A stretch of 64,000 nt of DNA from an uncultured Pseudomonadales bacterium (GTDB lineage: Bacteria > Pseudomonadota > Gammaproteobacteria > Pseudomonadales > CANNCY01). The stretch lies in contig CANNCY010000001.1 in the NCBI GenBank assembly GCA_947503335.1, positions 1,154,958 through 1,218,957 of the forward strand, written 5' to 3'. Under the pieces are notes generated by a model. That model ran no database searches. It was given only the letters and a program-made list of their open reading frames with translations, and was not told the DNA's origin. The translations under genes and the position numbers were made by a program. Below are positions 8,421 to 17,201 of the stretch, in pieces. How positions within the stretch are numbered: the first letter of the stretch is position 1; each line of letters opens with the position of its first letter.

Positions 8421-9947
8421 CTACTGAATCAAGTCGTATTTTGCGGGTTTGTTAGCAGGTACTGTCGCCGCCTTGATAAACTCGCGTAGATCGTCGTTAG
8501 ACAGCTTAAGGTCTTCGGCACGCAAATACATCATGTGGCCCGAACGGTAGCCTTTAAACGACATACGATCTTTCATCTTGCCGCTGCGATCTAGCTGCCA
8601 CAGATTGTACTTACCATCAAAGTAGTTGGTAGCACCGTCGTAATAACCCGACTGTACCATCACCTTCATGTACGGGTTCATCGCCATCGCCTGACGTAGA
8701 TTCTCGCCCGTTTTGTTGCCGTCACGGTTCCAAGGGTGCACTGGGCCAAACATGTTGTACTTAAGGTCGGTTTTAAGGCCTAACTCATCGCGTAAATAGG
8801 TGTTGATCGCAGGTGTAAAACTGTGCAGCCAAGAATCTAGCTCAGCCCAATAATCTGGGCGAATACCTACTTCTTTCTCATCTAAACCAATATAGCGTGA
8901 GTCTAAGCGACCTACGGTTTGACCATTCTCGCGCAATAACGCCTTCCAGAAATAAGCCGTGTCGATATCAAGGTTGTTTTGCTTCACTTCCTTCTCGGTT
9001 AGACCCGAGTAGCGAGCTACCTGCTTAGCCACACCTTCGTAATCTGATGCCGAAAGACTGTTACCCTTTGCTAACGCTGGCAAGTACTTATCAAGTGCAT
9101 AGGCCTCTACCTCATCTAGCAGCTCTAGCAGGTCTTTGCTCTGCAGGCTTGGCTCTAACTGCTTGTGGTACCAGGCAGTGGCTGCAAAATAAGGCAAACG
9201 GTTGGCCTGTTTTACAGCGCCCGCTCGCTCAAGACCCAGATCAGTAGGCGACACCAAAATAACGCCGTTGATGTACATCCATTGGCGCTGCTGTAACGCC
9301 AATGCCAGACCCGACACTCGAGTCGTACCATAGCTTTCACCAATTAGATATTTTGGCGACTCCCAACGGGCTTTGCGATTAACAAAGGTGTTGATCCAGT
9401 CAGACAGGTAGGCAACGTCTTCGTTAACGCCAAAGAACATCTCTTTCTGCTCAGCTTTAGATGGCATCTCGCCATCAGCGCCCGGCAGTACACGTGAAAA
9501 GCCAGTGTTGACAGGGTTTACGAACACGATATCGGCTACATCTAACACCGAGTGCGGGTTATCTTTAACGCCATAGGGCTGCAACGGGTAACCTTCGCTA
9601 TCAACATTAAGCACGCGCGGGCCGGTATAGGCCACATGCATCCATACTGATGCCGAACCAGGCCCACCGTTGAACGAGATCAATAACGGGCGCTTCGCCA
9701 TGTCTTTTACGTCGCTGCGCTTGTAATAGGTATAAAACAACGTCGCCGTTGCGTCACCATCTGCGTTAAATACAGGCTGAAAGCCCACCTCGGCGGTATA
9801 AGGCACATTTACGCCACCAATTTTCATCTGATGGGTCGATACCTGCTGCATATCTACAGGTACTTCTACCTTGTTCGACTCAGCGCTAGCGAAGGTGACA
9901 GTTGCCGCAAGAACGATTGCGCCAAAGGTCTTGATCAATTTGATCAC
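8421..9947 (-). CDS. Exported S10-family serine carboxypeptidase
   Basis: A protein of 508 residues with a signal peptide (residues 1-22, ending FASA), so periplasmic or secreted. It has peptidase family S10 hallmarks: the oxyanion region LLISFNGGPGSASVWMH, the nucleophile motif GESYGTTR, and a C-terminal catalytic His in GYRSGHMMYLR. S10 enzymes remove C-terminal amino acids, often at acidic pH. The start is GTG at 9947, supported by an AGGAG sequence 8 bases upstream. It is a single-gene unit, convergent with the antiporter. It could be a type II secretion substrate, but nothing proves this. Confidence 0.9.
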   Translation of the reverse strand: MIKLIKTFGAIVLAATVTFASAESNKVEVPVDMQQVSTHQMKIGGVNVPYTAEVGFQPVFNADGDATATLFYTYYKRSDVKDMAKRPLLISFNGGPGSASVWMHVAYTGPRVLNVDSEGYPLQPYGVKDNPHSVLDVADIVFVNPVNTGFSRVLPGADGEMPSKAEQKEMFFGVNEDVAYLSDWINTFVNRKARWESPKYLIGESYGTTRVSGLALALQQRQWMYINGVILVSPTDLGLERAGAVKQANRLPYFAATAWYHKQLEPSLQSKDLLELLDEVEAYALDKYLPALAKGNSLSASDYEGVAKQVARYSGLTEKEVKQNNLDIDTAYFWKALLRENGQTVGRLDSRYIGLDEKEVGIRPDYWAELDSWLHSFTPAINTYLRDELGLKTDLKYNMFGPVHPWNRDGNKTGENLRQAMAMNPYMKVMVQSGYYDGATNYFDGKYNLWQLDRSGKMKDRMSFKGYRSGHMMYLRAEDLKLSNDDLREFIKAATVPANKPAKYDLIQ

Positions 9948-10074
9948 AGGGATACTCCTATTATTGTGATAGCGCGAGGCTAACAGCCTAATAGCTAGTG
10001 AGGCAAGTACTGACGTTTACGTATAGTGCTGATATGATGAATCTATTAAGAATAATCGATAAAAGACTCTATTT

Positions 10075-11274
10075 ATGGCTTTACCGCATCAAACCAGCTC
10101 AGTTTCAGACCTGATCGCCCAGCACAGCCCTACCCAACCGATCTATTGCTTTAGCCCTGTGGCACTGCAACGACAGGTCGATCGCTTCAGCGACCTATTT
10201 GCAGGCACTATGGGGTATGCGGTTAAGTCAAATCCTGACCCACGCATTATCAGAGCCTTAGGCTCGATGGGTGTCACTAGTTTTGACGTGGCCTCTTTGA
10301 ACGAAGTAAAAAGCGTTAAACGTGCAGTACCTAATGCCCGCTTACTTTACGACAACCCTGTCAAATCGGCCGAAGAAATTCAGATAGCCTATAACGACTA
10401 CGAGGTACAGGTATTTGCCCTAGATGACTTGATCGAACTAGAAAAAATCCACGCCATCACAAAGGGCGACCCCAGTGTCATGATGGTGGTTCGCTTCAAG
10501 ATCGAAGACGCCGACGCGGTTTATGATCTTAGCACTAAGTTTGGCGCTGACTCTGATACGGCAGTTGCGCTGTTACAGCGCGCTAACCAGCTAGGCTATC
10601 GCCTGGCCCTAACCTTTCATGTAGGTTCGCAGTGCACACGCGCCAACTCCTATGCAAATTACATCGACGAAGCTGCCAACATAGTAAAGCGAGCCAACGT
10701 CAATCTAGCGATGCTCAACGTGGGCGGCGGTATCCCCTCGCCCTACCTTGAAGCGCAGCTGCCAAAACTCGCCCAGTTCTTTGACGAAATCAATACCGGC
10801 TGGAACCAACACTTTGCCGGCACCAAAACCGAGCTTGTGTGCGAGCCCGGCCGCGGCTTAGTTGATACCTGCGTAACGCTGCTTACCAAGGTAAAGCATC
10901 GCCGCGAAGAACCTGTTGTGTATCTTAATGACGGCGTTTATGGCGGCTTTATGGAACAAATTTTTTCGCCGATTGAACACCCTGTGGTGCATTACAAAGC
11001 CGACGGTTCTGCGGTTACATCAAGCGACAAGTCAGCCTTTACGGTCTTTGGCCCCACCTGCGATTCAATCGACAAACTGTACTATCAGCCCGAACTAAAC
11101 TCGTCGATTGCAGAGGGCGACTATCTAGAATGGGGGTTAATGGGCGGATATGGTTCGGCAACGGCAACGGTATTTAACGGCTTCGAGTCTAATCAATATA
11201 TCACCGTTGACGAGGCCTTTGATTACCCTTCAGCGGTAAATGAGATGCTGGGCGAGCAAAACGAGCCCGCATAA
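10075..11274 (+). CDS. Fold-type III PLP-dependent ornithine/lysine decarboxylase family protein
   Basis: An alanine-racemase-fold decarboxylase of 399 residues. The PLP lysine is in YAVKSNP (about 48-54). HVGSQC, the Gly loop GGGIPSP, the phosphate-binding EPGRGLV and the catalytic Cys/Asp segment FGPTCDSID are all present and in order. The family (eukaryotic-type ODC and bacterial lysine/ornithine decarboxylases) makes putrescine or cadaverine; diaminopimelate decarboxylase is a more distant relative. Length and the CDSID motif favour an ODC-type enzyme, with substrate preference open. The gene stands alone and ends in a strong terminator. Confidence 0.88.
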   Translation: MALPHQTSSVSDLIAQHSPTQPIYCFSPVALQRQVDRFSDLFAGTMGYAVKSNPDPRIIRALGSMGVTSFDVASLNEVKSVKRAVPNARLLYDNPVKSAEEIQIAYNDYEVQVFALDDLIELEKIHAITKGDPSVMMVVRFKIEDADAVYDLSTKFGADSDTAVALLQRANQLGYRLALTFHVGSQCTRANSYANYIDEAANIVKRANVNLAMLNVGGGIPSPYLEAQLPKLAQFFDEINTGWNQHFAGTKTELVCEPGRGLVDTCVTLLTKVKHRREEPVVYLNDGVYGGFMEQIFSPIEHPVVHYKADGSAVTSSDKSAFTVFGPTCDSIDKLYYQPELNSSIAEGDYLEWGLMGGYGSATATVFNGFESNQYITVDEAFDYPSAVNEMLGEQNEPA

Positions 11275-11286
11275 TTGACCGACAAT

Positions 11287-11317
11287 AAAAAGCCCCGCAG
11301 AAGCGGGGCTTTTTTTA
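11287..11317. terminator. Rho-independent terminator
   Basis: A perfect 12-base stem, AAAAAGCCCCGC / GCGGGGCTTTTT, with a 4-base loop and a T-run to 11317 on the plus strand. The A-run on the other side makes it bidirectional. It ends the decarboxylase gene and the converging small-paralogue genes. Confidence 0.92.
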
Positions 11318-11329
11318 ACTGATCGTTTT

Positions 11330-11794
11330 CTATTCGATACGATGACCACGGTTACCCGCTCTCTGATAACGATCTACAGTCTTGCCATGTCTCAGTTCTA
11401 AAGACTGCGGCTTATAGATATGATCGGTTCTTGACGCTGAAGCCAGCATTTCTTCAGCGTTAAAACCCAGAACTAAATCATTTTTATCAGCAAGATGTTG
11501 TGACTTGGCCACCCAACGGTGAAGCAAGTAAGCATGACGCCCATTAGCGGTAGCGATAATCTTTTGATATTCAGCTAGCAGTGCCTCTGGGTTGTCAGCT
11601 AGATTAGCTTCTGCGTGGTTTGTCCAAAGCTGCAACTGACGGCGTACCTCGTTGTAGGTAAAGCGACTGTTACGCTCGCGCGCCTCAGCGATTTTCTTTT
11701 CATACTTGTTCAAAGTATGCTCGGGGGTAATTACCGCTGCATTAGCCGTCAGGCATAGGGACAATCCTATTACACCAACAAACGCTTTAATCAT
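11330..11794 (-). CDS. Small exported protein of unknown function, paralogue 1 of 3
   Basis: A protein of 154 residues with a clear signal peptide (MIKAFVGVIGLSLCLTANA, cut before AVITPEH). I do not recognise the family. Residues 20-115 are alpha-helical and charged (LNKYEKKIAEARERNSRF, RRQLQLW, LLAEYQKI) and nearly the same in the two upstream copies. The last 40 residues, from about LVLGFNAEEM, are different and rich in Arg and His. It is the most diverged of the three and last in the leftward array. AAAGGGA, 8 bases before the ATG, is the ribosome site. Confidence 0.75.
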   Translation of the reverse strand: MIKAFVGVIGLSLCLTANAAVITPEHTLNKYEKKIAEARERNSRFTYNEVRRQLQLWTNHAEANLADNPEALLAEYQKIIATANGRHAYLLHRWVAKSQHLADKNDLVLGFNAEEMLASASRTDHIYKPQSLELRHGKTVDRYQRAGNRGHRIE

Positions 11795-11821
11795 CTGTAA
11801 ATCCCTTTCTTAGTTTGATCG

Positions 11822-12265
11822 TTATCGCTGACTACGCAGGCCTGTACGCGGCGGTAGAGTGCGATCGTTAGCTGAACTTCTCGTCATCCATAGTCTTTTA
11901 GGGCCAGCTTGAGCGAACATCTCTGTAAAGTTCCAGTCGATTACCAAATCGTTTTGATCTGCAACGTACTGAGATTTAGCCAACCAACGGTATAGCAAGT
12001 AACGATGACGCCCCTCAGAGGTGGCGATAATCTTTTGATATTCAGCTAGAAGCGCCTCTGGGTCGTCAGCTAAATTAGCCTCTGCGTGGTTTGCCCATAA
12101 CTGCAACTGACGGCGTACCTCGTTGTAGCTAAAGCGACTATTGCGCTCGCGTGCCTCAACGATTTTCTTCTCATACTTATTCAAAGTATGCTCAGGGGTA
12201 ATTACCGCTGCATTAGCCGTTAGGCATAGCGACAATCCCATTACACCAACAAACGTTTTAATCAT
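11822..12265 (-). CDS. Small exported protein of unknown function, paralogue 2 of 3
   Basis: A protein of 147 residues with the same signal peptide family (MIKTFVGVMGLSLCLTANA) and helical domain as its neighbours. It matches paralogue 3 at all but a handful of positions to about residue 114 (LVIDWNF), after which the two share nothing recognisable. The tail is basic (PPRTGLRSQR). The ATG is preceded by a tandem 10-base repeat that duplicates the Shine-Dalgarno sequence. The function is unknown; the pattern suggests recent duplication with replacement of the C-terminus. Confidence 0.75.
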   Translation of the reverse strand: MIKTFVGVMGLSLCLTANAAVITPEHTLNKYEKKIVEARERNSRFSYNEVRRQLQLWANHAEANLADDPEALLAEYQKIIATSEGRHRYLLYRWLAKSQYVADQNDLVIDWNFTEMFAQAGPKRLWMTRSSANDRTLPPRTGLRSQR

Positions 12266-12270
12266 ATTTA

Positions 12271-12310
12271 AATCCCTTTAAATCCCTTTAAATTTCTTTA
12301 AATTTCTTTG
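12271..12310. repeat. Four tandem 10-bp repeats carrying Shine-Dalgarno-like sequence
   Basis: Four head-to-tail copies of a 10-mer on the plus strand: AATCCCTTTA twice, then AATTTCTTTA and AATTTCTTTG. Read on the minus strand, where the flanking genes lie, the first two give AAAGGGATT, a Shine-Dalgarno-like sequence just ahead of paralogue 2. The other small paralogues have a single copy of a similar sequence at this position. Copy-number change by slippage could alter spacing or translation. Confidence 0.8.
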
Positions 12311-12318
12311 ATCGTTAA

Positions 12319-12762
12319 CTACCTTACAGGCCTAGTGTAATTACCATTCTGCGATCGTTCGAATGCGTTGGCAGGAGACGACATTTTTCGGTTATCTCTA
12401 GTATCAACAGCAAACATTTCTTTGAAGTTCCAGTCGATTACCAAATCGTTTTGATCTGCAACGTACTGAGACTTAGCCAACCAACGATATAGCAAGTAAC
12501 GATGACGCCCCTTAGAGGTGGCAATAATCTTTTGATATTCAGCTAGAAGCGCCTCTGGGTCGTCAGCTAGATTGGCCTCTGCGTGGTTTGTCCATAACTG
12601 TAACTGACGGCGTACCTCGTTGTAGCTAAAGCGACTATTGCGCTCGCGTGCCTCAACGATTTTCTTCTCATACTTATTCAAAGTATGCTCGGGGGTAATT
12701 ACCGCTGCATTAGCCGTTAGGCATAGCGACAATCCTATTACACCAACAAACGTTTTAATCAT
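12319..12762 (-). CDS. Small exported protein of unknown function, paralogue 3 of 3
   Basis: A protein of 147 residues, first gene of the leftward trio, with a signal peptide (MIKTFVGVIGLSLCLTANA) and the shared helical domain. Its C-terminus after DWNFKEMFA is unique (RDNRKMSSPANAFERS) and ends in basic residues. No Cys is left in the mature protein. Neighbour spacings are 27 and 53 bases, so the three may form one operon. The family is not recognised; the signal peptide and array point to an envelope or secreted role. Confidence 0.75.
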   Translation of the reverse strand: MIKTFVGVIGLSLCLTANAAVITPEHTLNKYEKKIVEARERNSRFSYNEVRRQLQLWTNHAEANLADDPEALLAEYQKIIATSKGRHRYLLYRWLAKSQYVADQNDLVIDWNFKEMFAVDTRDNRKMSSPANAFERSQNGNYTRPVR

Positions 12763-12832
12763 ATTAAAATCCTTTTGGGTTTAGCTGACTACGCAACTAA
12801 ATATGACCCAATACACGCCATAGGTCAACCTA

Positions 12833-13912
12833 TCACAACGATTCTCGAGTAAACGAACAAATGATGCCTTGTTTGCCCGACACCTTATTATCAAGCATAG
12901 CTTGCCATATCTCATTCACACCCTGCTCGCCATGAATAAAGGTGTAATCTAGGTTATCGGCGAGTTTAACTACTAGTTCACCAACCTTTTGCATACAAAG
13001 CCCAGCCAACTTACCCTTACCCCACTCTTCGTCGCGACGCGCAAAGTGCCCTGGAGCAAAAAAGAACTGCGTTTTAGCACCCGGTAGCTCTTCGTTTTTA
13101 CCCGTTTGATCCCAGTGAGTACCACCAACCATTTGATCATTGACTAGCATGCCTTTCAAATGATGATGCAATCGCGAGCGAACACCCACATCACCCGACA
13201 TATCGATATAGGTCGATGGTATTGATTTGATCTCGGCTTCATTGCCATAGGTCACTACCTGATCGCAAACACCTAATGACTCAACAAACTCAACGTTACC
13301 AGGTGAGGTTAAACCGATAACCTCACCCTGATAGTCAGACTCTTTGATGAAACTCGCCAAACCATAGCCCGTTTTAGATGAGACTGAACCAATGATAATT
13401 TGTGAACTACCAAACCAATCGTCAGCCGACAAGAAGTCGTATAAAACATAGCCGGTCATAAATAGCGGGAAGTACACACTGCGAGCATTCTCGAGGGCTT
13501 GAAACTGTGGCGGCTCGTTTTGTAGGCGCTGATAGCGGTTATATAGCGGCGGTAGATTAACACGATGCTCTGCCACATCATCAAAGCTGCCTTCGCGCAC
13601 ATTGCCGGGCTGAACCACCACTTCGCTCGCCATAGGCCAAAAACCGTAGATACGCTCGCCCACGTCAAGGCCAGTATCGCCGGCATCAGTTACCACACCC
13701 ACGCCCCAAACACATAGGTTGCCCCATTCTTGATCGTCGGTGGGGTAGTAACCCCAATAACCGATAAAATCACCACTAAGTGCATAACCCACGTTGTTAG
13801 CTGTTAATGCAAAACGATCAATGCTGATCAATGCCTGACCCGGGGCCAATTCGCGGTTAACCTGTACTACGCGTGTTTGGCGATAGTCTTTACGATGAAT
13901 TTGAAGTTCCAT
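12833..13912 (-). CDS. DUF2855 family protein, reductase-like
   Basis: A protein of 359 residues resembling DUF2855 proteins, relatives of the medium-chain dehydrogenase/reductase (MDR) fold. It has an N-terminal GroES-like part (LAPGQALISIDRFALTANNVGYAL) and a nucleotide-fold-like C-terminal half (VIGLTSPGNVEFVESLG). The usual Gly-rich Rossmann motif is replaced by IIGSVSSKTGYGLA. The catalytic reaction is unknown for this family. It starts one base after the MDR gene stop and is third in the GST-MDR-DUF2855 operon, downstream of the operator-like site at 16099. The ATG at 13912 is preferred to a TTG at 13921. Confidence 0.8.
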   Translation of the reverse strand: MELQIHRKDYRQTRVVQVNRELAPGQALISIDRFALTANNVGYALSGDFIGYWGYYPTDDQEWGNLCVWGVGVVTDAGDTGLDVGERIYGFWPMASEVVVQPGNVREGSFDDVAEHRVNLPPLYNRYQRLQNEPPQFQALENARSVYFPLFMTGYVLYDFLSADDWFGSSQIIIGSVSSKTGYGLASFIKESDYQGEVIGLTSPGNVEFVESLGVCDQVVTYGNEAEIKSIPSTYIDMSGDVGVRSRLHHHLKGMLVNDQMVGGTHWDQTGKNEELPGAKTQFFFAPGHFARRDEEWGKGKLAGLCMQKVGELVVKLADNLDYTFIHGEQGVNEIWQAMLDNKVSGKQGIICSFTRESL

Positions 13913-13913
13913 T

Positions 13914-14912
13914 TTAATCAACCTTAATCAATAGTTTGCCGTGGTTTTTGCCGGCATAAATCATTTCGAACGCTTCTTGAAATGAACTAATTCCTTCAAG
14001 AAGATGCTCGCGCATAATAATGCTGCCTTCTTTCTTAGCCGTGGCTAAATACATAAAGGCCTCGTCAATACGATGGGCATAATCAGCCATCGTAAAGCCC
14101 TGCATTTTGATACTATGCGAGATAATCGATAGATAGTTCTTTGGCCCTTTAACATCATTACCTGCGCCGTACTGCGAAATTCCACCGCAAACAACAATCG
14201 TTGCCTTATGGTTGGCCATAGTGAATACCGCATCTAGGGTTTCACCGCCTACATTGTCAAAGTAAACGTCGATGCCATCAGGGCACGCCTCTTTTAATGC
14301 CTTAGCGATACTATCGCAGCCTTTGTAATCAACCACCGCATCTAACTTAAGTACATCACGCAGATAGGCGCATTTGTCGTCACCACCGGCAATACCCACC
14401 ACGCGCGCGCCCTGCAACTTGGCGATCTGTGCTGCGATTGAGCCTACCGCACCACTAGCCGCCGAAACCACAACGGTTTGACCAGGCTTTGGCTTAGCTA
14501 TGTCTTTGATACCAAAATAAGCGGTGTAACCCGTCATACCTAGACCACCTAAATAGTCTTTAGGCTCGGCATAGCGCGTATCGATTTTTCGCACAAAACC
14601 CTTAGTGCTAATCACGCCTTCGGTTTGCGCGCCCAAAAAGCCTGTTACCCAATCGCCCTTGGCAAACTTGGGCGACTTTGACTCAACAACCTCGGCCACA
14701 CCAAAGCAACGCATAATCTCGCCCGGTTGTACTGGCTCGATATAGCTGCGCTTATTAGACGCCCAGCCCCGCATTGCAGGGTCAATTGATATATGTGACA
14801 TCTTGATATGAATCTGCCCTTCACCCACCTCGGGTACGGCATCATGGGTCATTTCAAAAATGTGATCAGTAGTGCCATCATAGAACTGCGTTGTACGTAC
14901 CTGAGTAACCAT
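13914..14912 (-). CDS. NADP-dependent MDR-family oxidoreductase, CurA / leukotriene B4 dehydrogenase-like
   Basis: A protein of 332 residues with an N-terminal GroES-like domain and a zinc-free Rossmann domain containing SAASGAVGSIAAQIAKL (about 150-166), FDNVGGE and an ISQYG segment. These mark the prostaglandin-reductase/CurA branch of the MDR superfamily, which reduces the C=C bond of alpha,beta-unsaturated ketones with NADPH. The start at 14912 overlaps the GST gene stop (TAATG); a GTG at 14921 is possible. Its place with a GST-like and a DUF2855 protein suggests a step in degrading a xenobiotic-like compound. Confidence 0.88.
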   Translation of the reverse strand: MVTQVRTTQFYDGTTDHIFEMTHDAVPEVGEGQIHIKMSHISIDPAMRGWASNKRSYIEPVQPGEIMRCFGVAEVVESKSPKFAKGDWVTGFLGAQTEGVISTKGFVRKIDTRYAEPKDYLGGLGMTGYTAYFGIKDIAKPKPGQTVVVSAASGAVGSIAAQIAKLQGARVVGIAGGDDKCAYLRDVLKLDAVVDYKGCDSIAKALKEACPDGIDVYFDNVGGETLDAVFTMANHKATIVVCGGISQYGAGNDVKGPKNYLSIISHSIKMQGFTMADYAHRIDEAFMYLATAKKEGSIIMREHLLEGISSFQEAFEMIYAGKNHGKLLIKVD

Positions 14913-16063
14913 TATTGCCACACCTCAAATTGATTATGCCTTACTACTGGGCGAGTTGTTTTTAACCTCACCATGTCTTCTAAACCCACGTTTGTCAGTA
15001 CTGCGTCTGTGCCTGCCTGTTGCTGAGAATCAAGCTGTTCGTAAAAATCAGTGAGGCGCTTTAACAAATAGAATCGATACAGCATTACGGCGCTCGAAAT
15101 TTCAATACCTCGCCAACTAAACGAGGTAAAACCAATTGATCGCGATTGAATTTTGTCTAACCCTGAGGTCAATGACTCCAGCTCTGGGCGCTCTGCAAGC
15201 CATTCGTTCGCAAAGGTTGTATGTGCTGATATTTCGCTTAGGTATTCTTCTGACACATAACGTAAAATCGCCATCAACGACTCTGGAATCGCGTCGTCAC
15301 TAAACAATGAGGTGTCGCCAGTAAACACATGGTCAATGTAATCAGCGGGCGAGTTCATACGCTCAACCCATCTAAATACATGGGGCGCAGTTTTTTGAAT
15401 CAACGCTAATGGTTCTGGATCACGTGACAGGTGAGCATACAGAGGGCCGTAGAACGAGTAATCTGCGATAGTGCGCCGGCCACCCAATAAAAATGGATGC
15501 TTTGTAAAATGTGTTTCTAGTAGCGCCAAAAATTGCTGAAAGCTCTGTTCAACCTTGGCCTGCGACTTAGGCGTAACACCAAAGGCCATCGACGCTTTAC
15601 GCATACGGCCACTGGCAAACAAAAAGGTCTTGTGATTGGCCTTAGCGTCATCGGTGTAACCAGTTACGTCATAGAATGAGCTTTTTAGAAACGCTAGATT
15701 TTCGTCGTTAAAGTTCCAGCGATAATGCATGGCTGGGCGCAAAAGACCTTCGCTGCCAAATAGCTCTAGGATATGGGCGATACTGCCTAACACCGGCTGA
15801 TCAACATAGATCGAACCACGATGTGGCTCATGCTGTTGCAAATAGTCTAAGATCGCAGTGCCATCTTGAATATATTCACCCGCAGGCGTTTTAAGCGCAG
15901 GTACAATCCAGCGACCTATTTCAGGTACCACTTGCTCATTATATTCTTTTGACCCTGCCGACACCTCGACATAATCAATACGATGATAATTTAGGTAGGC
16001 TCTAACCTTAGCGGTATAGAGCGACGCCGTCATACCATAAAGGCGATAGCTATTATCAGTCAT
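14912..16063 (-). CDS. Glutathione S-transferase-like protein, long form, paralogue A
   Basis: A protein of 383 residues. It has an N-terminal thioredoxin-fold GST domain (YRLYGMTASLYTAKVRAYL; cis-Pro region VPALKTPAGEYIQDG) and a helical GST C-terminal domain with HPFLLGGRRTIADYSFYG. It then extends about 130 residues beyond ordinary GSTs. No Cys is seen at the usual active-site turn, so catalysis would rely on Ser/Tyr. It is clearly related to the 366-residue protein at 53319. First gene of a leftward operon with the MDR and DUF2855 genes, divergent from the metallo-hydrolase across an operator-like palindrome. Confidence 0.82.
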   Translation of the reverse strand: MTDNSYRLYGMTASLYTAKVRAYLNYHRIDYVEVSAGSKEYNEQVVPEIGRWIVPALKTPAGEYIQDGTAILDYLQQHEPHRGSIYVDQPVLGSIAHILELFGSEGLLRPAMHYRWNFNDENLAFLKSSFYDVTGYTDDAKANHKTFLFASGRMRKASMAFGVTPKSQAKVEQSFQQFLALLETHFTKHPFLLGGRRTIADYSFYGPLYAHLSRDPEPLALIQKTAPHVFRWVERMNSPADYIDHVFTGDTSLFSDDAIPESLMAILRYVSEEYLSEISAHTTFANEWLAERPELESLTSGLDKIQSRSIGFTSFSWRGIEISSAVMLYRFYLLKRLTDFYEQLDSQQQAGTDAVLTNVGLEDMVRLKTTRPVVRHNQFEVWQ

Positions 16064-16098
16064 TTCAAATTCTCAGTTCTTGTATTTATTGAGCACAT

Positions 16099-16119
16099 AT
16101 TGTCATAATAAGTGCCATA
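16099..16119. promoter_or_regulatory. Operator-like palindrome, site 1 (GST operon / metallo-hydrolase)
   Basis: The left arm ATTGTCAT is perfect. After a 5-base spacer the right arm is degenerate (GTGCCATA, keeping TGxCA). It lies between the divergent starts at 16063 and 16151. It is the weakest of the five core sites, but its position matches theirs. Confidence 0.5.
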
Positions 16120-16150
16120 ACATCAACCACCTAATATAGTGACCATAACA

Positions 16151-17188
16151 ATGAAAAAGTTTTTAGTAATTATCATTGCGCTTGGCGCCCTACTAGTAGC
16201 CTTCAACAAACCTATTTCGCTTGCACTATTTGAACGGGTGCTTGAAAACCGTTTATCTGCTGCAGCGGGTAAAGAATATAGCGACGGTTTACACGTTGGC
16301 CTTTGTGGTGCTGGCTCTCCTCTACCTGACCCTGACCGCAGTGCACCCTGCACGCTGGTGATTGCGGGCGAGCAAACCTTTATCTTTGATGCAGGCAGCG
16401 CCGATCTTGCCCCTTTTGAAGTAAATCCCGGTACTGTCGACGCTTTGTTTTTAACGCACTTTCATTCTGATCACGTTGCGGCGATCGGCGACTTGATGAT
16501 GCAGCGCTGGGTAGGTGGCACGCGCACAGAGCCGCTGCCGATTTATGGCCCTTCTGGCGTTGAGAACATTGTTGATGGTTTTAATCTTGCCTACGCCCAC
16601 GACAGCCTTTACCGCACCGCACATCATGGCGAGGCCATCGCACCGCCTAGTGGCAAAGGGGGCGAAGCACGACCCTTTTCTCTGGCGGGCGAATCGCACG
16701 TCATTTTCAAGAATGACACCACCGAAATAATTGCGTTTTCAGTAGATCACTCGCCCATCGAGCCCGCCGTAGGCTATCGCATCAACTATAAAAATCGCTC
16801 GGTGGTAATCAGTGGCGACACCGTAGAAGATAAAACCCTAGAGGCGATGTCAAAAAATGTCGATCTATTGGTACACGAGGCCTTATCTAAAAAGCTAGTA
16901 GGTCTTGCTGAAAAAGCAGCTAAAAAGGCCAACCAGCCCGTAATGGAAAAGATTTTTTATGACATTCCCGACTATCACACCGATCCACTAGAAGCAGCTC
17001 AACTCGCCCAACGTGCTAACGTACAGCACTTACTGTTCACACATATTGTGCCAATGCTACCCTTACCTGGGCTAGAAGCGGTGTTTTTAGAAGGCGTAGA
17101 TGATGCTTTCGATGGCGAGTTTACACTTGGCAAAGACGGAACGATGATCTCGCTACCAGCAAACAGCAGCGACATCATCGTTCACTAG
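16151..17188 (+). CDS. Membrane-anchored metallo-beta-lactamase-fold hydrolase
   Basis: A protein of 345 residues with an N-terminal hydrophobic segment (about 4-18) that is a membrane anchor or signal peptide. It has the MBL signature THFHSDH (His103, His105, Asp107, His108), a downstream Asp ligand in ISGDTVED and a late His in LLFTHIVP. The layout resembles RNase Z and the AtsA-type arylsulfatases of this fold. Export and nearby sulfatases favour hydrolysis of a small ester (sulfate or phosphate) over RNA processing. The ATG at 16151 is preferred to an in-frame GTG at 16139. Confidence 0.8.
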   Translation: MKKFLVIIIALGALLVAFNKPISLALFERVLENRLSAAAGKEYSDGLHVGLCGAGSPLPDPDRSAPCTLVIAGEQTFIFDAGSADLAPFEVNPGTVDALFLTHFHSDHVAAIGDLMMQRWVGGTRTEPLPIYGPSGVENIVDGFNLAYAHDSLYRTAHHGEAIAPPSGKGGEARPFSLAGESHVIFKNDTTEIIAFSVDHSPIEPAVGYRINYKNRSVVISGDTVEDKTLEAMSKNVDLLVHEALSKKLVGLAEKAAKKANQPVMEKIFYDIPDYHTDPLEAAQLAQRANVQHLLFTHIVPMLPLPGLEAVFLEGVDDAFDGEFTLGKDGTMISLPANSSDIIVH

Positions 17189-17201
17189 TTTAATTACCGG
17201 G

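Noticed and set aside
10075-11274. Diaminopimelate decarboxylase (lysA)
   Set aside because: The length and the FGPTCDSID, YAVKSNP motifs fit the ODC-type branch better, and no lysine or DAP genes adjoin it.
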